From the IMG/VR virus record IMGVR_UViG_3300046449_000435, positions 1 through 22,739 of that record: DNA of 22,739 nucleotides. The stretch is one strand, 5' to 3'. Of this stretch, positions 21,442-22,739 are shown in pieces. Each line of letters starts with the position of its first letter. Position 1 is the first letter of the stretch. The notes under the pieces are model-generated. The model saw only the letters and a list, made by a program, of their open reading frames with translations. It made no database searches and had not been told where the DNA came from. The position numbers were made by a program, and so were the translations under genes. The DNA is from a virus.

Positions 21442-22427
21442 GCTTCCCTAAATACAATCAGACTAACTCCCAAGAGAGAATAGGAGTAAATGCTGTAGCT
21501 GAAGCTGTAGCGAAAATTGGCCAGATTTGGCGTGAAACGCCAATGGCGGATGTTGGGATTGATGGCCAGATTGAATATGTCAGTGCTGAAGGATTCGCTA
21601 CAGGTCGGATGATTGCAGTTCAAATAAAATCAGGACCATCATTTTTTAAAGAGCGCAAAGGTGATTGGGTTTTCTATCCAGAGGAAAAACACCAATTTTA
21701 CTGGGAAAGGTTTCCCTTGCCTGTACTTATAATTATTCATAATCCAGATAACAATTTAAGTTACTGGCAAGATGCACGTCAGGCTTTAAGGCTTGCTAAG
21801 CCATCAGATTTAAAGGGTATTAGTATACCCAAGTCAAATGTCCTGCAAGCTACCAGTGCTCAAACTCTCTTCGAAGGGTTCGCGGTCCTAGATCAAGAAT
21901 TCATGTCAGTTGAAGATGTTCTGGACTATTTGATTAAAACTAAAAGTGATAATGCATCATTCCCTGTCTCGTATTTAAATCTTTTTTGCTCCGGCCTCAC
22001 TAATATCTGTCGTTCTTTATATTTTGGTATGGATGTAGCTGTGACCGTGGCAGACGTGGAATTGCATAATCAAAGTTCACCGTTTGGTGTTGGGGTGGGC
22101 GACTCAGAGCACAACTTTCTATTTGATTATATAAAGTTCATTGTTCACCAGCGTATAGCTGATGTTGATTTCTCGGACTGCATGATTGATTGGTATGACC
22201 GTGAAATGACGCCATCATTTATGTCGCCGTTGACCTCTAGAGGCAAGGAATTAGTTCGGCTTATCCATGAATTAGAAAACAGGTTGAAATCGGAAGGGAA
22301 AATAGAGGACACCGGAAATTTACATGCCGCACAAGAGGGGTTTGTACAACTCCTATTTACACAAAGTGAGATACAGAGAATTGAGCTTACAAACATAGTT
22401 CAGAGCGAGTATTTAAAAAATGTTTAA
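21438..22427 (+). CDS. DUF4365 nuclease-like protein
   Basis: A 329-residue protein beginning at ATG 21438, overlapping the preceding stop codon by four bases. The DUF4365 signature is present: RIGVNAVAEAV (14-24), the ADVGIDGQIEY segment (38-48, Asp42, Glu46), MIAVQIKSGPSFF (58-70, Gln62 and Lys64), and HQFYWERFPLPVLIIIHN (85-102). The D...E-Q-K arrangement is that of PD-(D/E)XK nuclease folds. About 200 further residues have no recognised domain. Paired with the HEPN-like protein it suggests a two-effector or effector-regulator defence unit. The stop is followed by TAACAAGCTC, which resembles an attC start. Confidence 0.85.
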   Translation: MSFPKYNQTNSQERIGVNAVAEAVAKIGQIWRETPMADVGIDGQIEYVSAEGFATGRMIAVQIKSGPSFFKERKGDWVFYPEEKHQFYWERFPLPVLIIIHNPDNNLSYWQDARQALRLAKPSDLKGISIPKSNVLQATSAQTLFEGFAVLDQEFMSVEDVLDYLIKTKSDNASFPVSYLNLFCSGLTNICRSLYFGMDVAVTVADVELHNQSSPFGVGVGDSEHNFLFDYIKFIVHQRIADVDFSDCMIDWYDREMTPSFMSPLTSRGKELVRLIHELENRLKSEGKIEDTGNLHAAQEGFVQLLFTQSEIQRIELTNIVQSEYLKNV

Positions 22428-22450
22428 CAAGCTCATGTTGCCGGACTAGT
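22424..22450 (+). other. Possible attC left end
   Basis: TTTAACAAGCTCATGTTGCC at the end of the DUF4365 gene resembles the TAACAAG left end of the attC sites above, with the stop codon inside it as in the kinase cassette. No right half is visible before the leader C promoter. Confidence 0.35.
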
Positions 22451-22476
22451 TTTAATCGTCTGAGTTGTTTTGAACA

Positions 22477-22505
22477 TTGACCCCACTCAAATCTTGATCT
22501 AACAT
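22477..22505 (+). promoter_or_regulatory. Promoter of leader RNA C
   Basis: -35 TTGACC (22477-22482), 17-nt spacer, -10 TAACAT (22500-22505); predicted start near 22512. Confidence 0.75.
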
Positions 22506-22511
22506 TCTTAT

Positions 22512-22739
22512 TGCATTGGCAAAATCCAGTGCCGGAATTAGAACTCCGTTTTACACAGTGGCCTAAGACACGCAGCGCGTGTTTTTTTGTGGCCAAGATT
22601 TGCCTGTTATGGTGGGTCTTTGTTGGGCCAGCTTCGGCTGGGCCGTTCCTGTGGCGGTAGTTCTAACCTGATTCAGACCCACCACCTTATTGAAATTAGA
22701 ACTTCATTTGGTGGTCAAAATCATACACAGGAGGCCAAA
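22512..22739 (+). ncRNA. Structured leader RNA, copy C (to window end)
   Basis: Same order as copy B. Hairpin GCATTGG/CCAGTGC (22513-22532, one G-U pair); hairpin 1 CGGA/TCCG with loop ATTAGAAC (22533-22548); pseudoknot strand CACAG (22554-22558); T-run hairpin; closing stem TGGTGGGTCT (22610-22619) / AGACCCACCA (22675-22684); UUCG hairpin CCAGC/GCTGG (22628-22641); pseudoknot partner CTGTG (22649-22653); site GTTCTAA (22660-22666); hairpin 3 GAA/TTC with loop ATTAGAAC (22692-22705) inside ACCACC/GGTGGT. AGGAGG is at 22729-22734, so a start codon is expected at 22741, just beyond the window. Confidence 0.85.
22568..22588 (+). terminator. Intrinsic terminator inside leader C
   Basis: ACACGC (22568-22573) / GCGTGT (22577-22582) with a 3-nt loop and a seven-T run. 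It is enclosed by TGGCC/GGCCA, where copy B has CGGCC/GGCCG, a compensatory change. Confidence 0.75.

Overview
The window is a mosaic from a Gram-negative bacterium, most likely a marine gammaproteobacterium. Evidence for this is the P2-like tail genes, a secreted endonuclease I, lipoprotein and outer-membrane beta-barrel genes, and Vibrio-type integron attC sites; the genus cannot be fixed from sequence alone. Two kinds of DNA alternate sharply. GC-rich phage genes encode a tape measure protein and the tail proteins U, X and D. AT-rich cargo sits between them.

Layout. 1-2001: 3' part of a tape measure gene, a tandem array of hairpin units and a second tape-measure 3' remnant. 2101-4518: convergent DUF3800-like genes. 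4624-5491: promoter, structured leader RNA (copy A) and a Rha-type regulator. 5543-7300: integron-like gene cassettes. 7390-8427: a duplicated gpU head and an outer-membrane protein gene. 8571-10163: U-X-D. 10176-13489: more cassettes, including a three-gene cassette with a Ser/Thr kinase. 13530-14383: promoter, leader RNA (copy B) and an AntA-type antirepressor. 14434-17696: minus-strand accessory genes (membrane coiled-coil protein, endonuclease I, lipoprotein, two small paralogues). 17775-18059: a cluster of AATGCTAAA sites. 18229-20061: a second, 5'-truncated tape measure gene. 20252-22427: a likely defence operon (small Trypco2-like protein, HEPN-like Ymh protein, DUF4365 nuclease-like protein). 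22477-22739: promoter and leader RNA copy C, running off the window just before its gene.

The main discovery candidate is the repeated leader RNA plus antirepressor module. All three copies have a -35/-10 pair with a 17-nt spacer, a leader of about 230 nt, and an AGGAGG six bases before the start codon. The leaders share one architecture despite low sequence identity between A and B/C: an early hairpin with an 8-nt loop, a hairpin followed by a T-run, a pseudoknot stem, a long closing stem, and a second 8-nt-loop hairpin before the ribosome binding site. Many stems carry compensatory changes. The two loops carry the same short sequence, and a single-stranded site between them carries its complement. 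This 'code' differs between copies (TCGAAA, TTCGAAC, TTAGAAC). The two complete downstream proteins share an almost identical C-terminal half but have unrelated N-terminal domains (Rha versus AntA). I infer a family of RNA-controlled, domain-swapped phage antirepressors with copy-specific RNA pairing.

The second theme is that integron-type cassettes with attC sites occupy the same slots between phage genes as other cargo. No integrase is visible here. The locus looks like an accessory-gene archive built on repeated P2-like tail-gene scaffolding.
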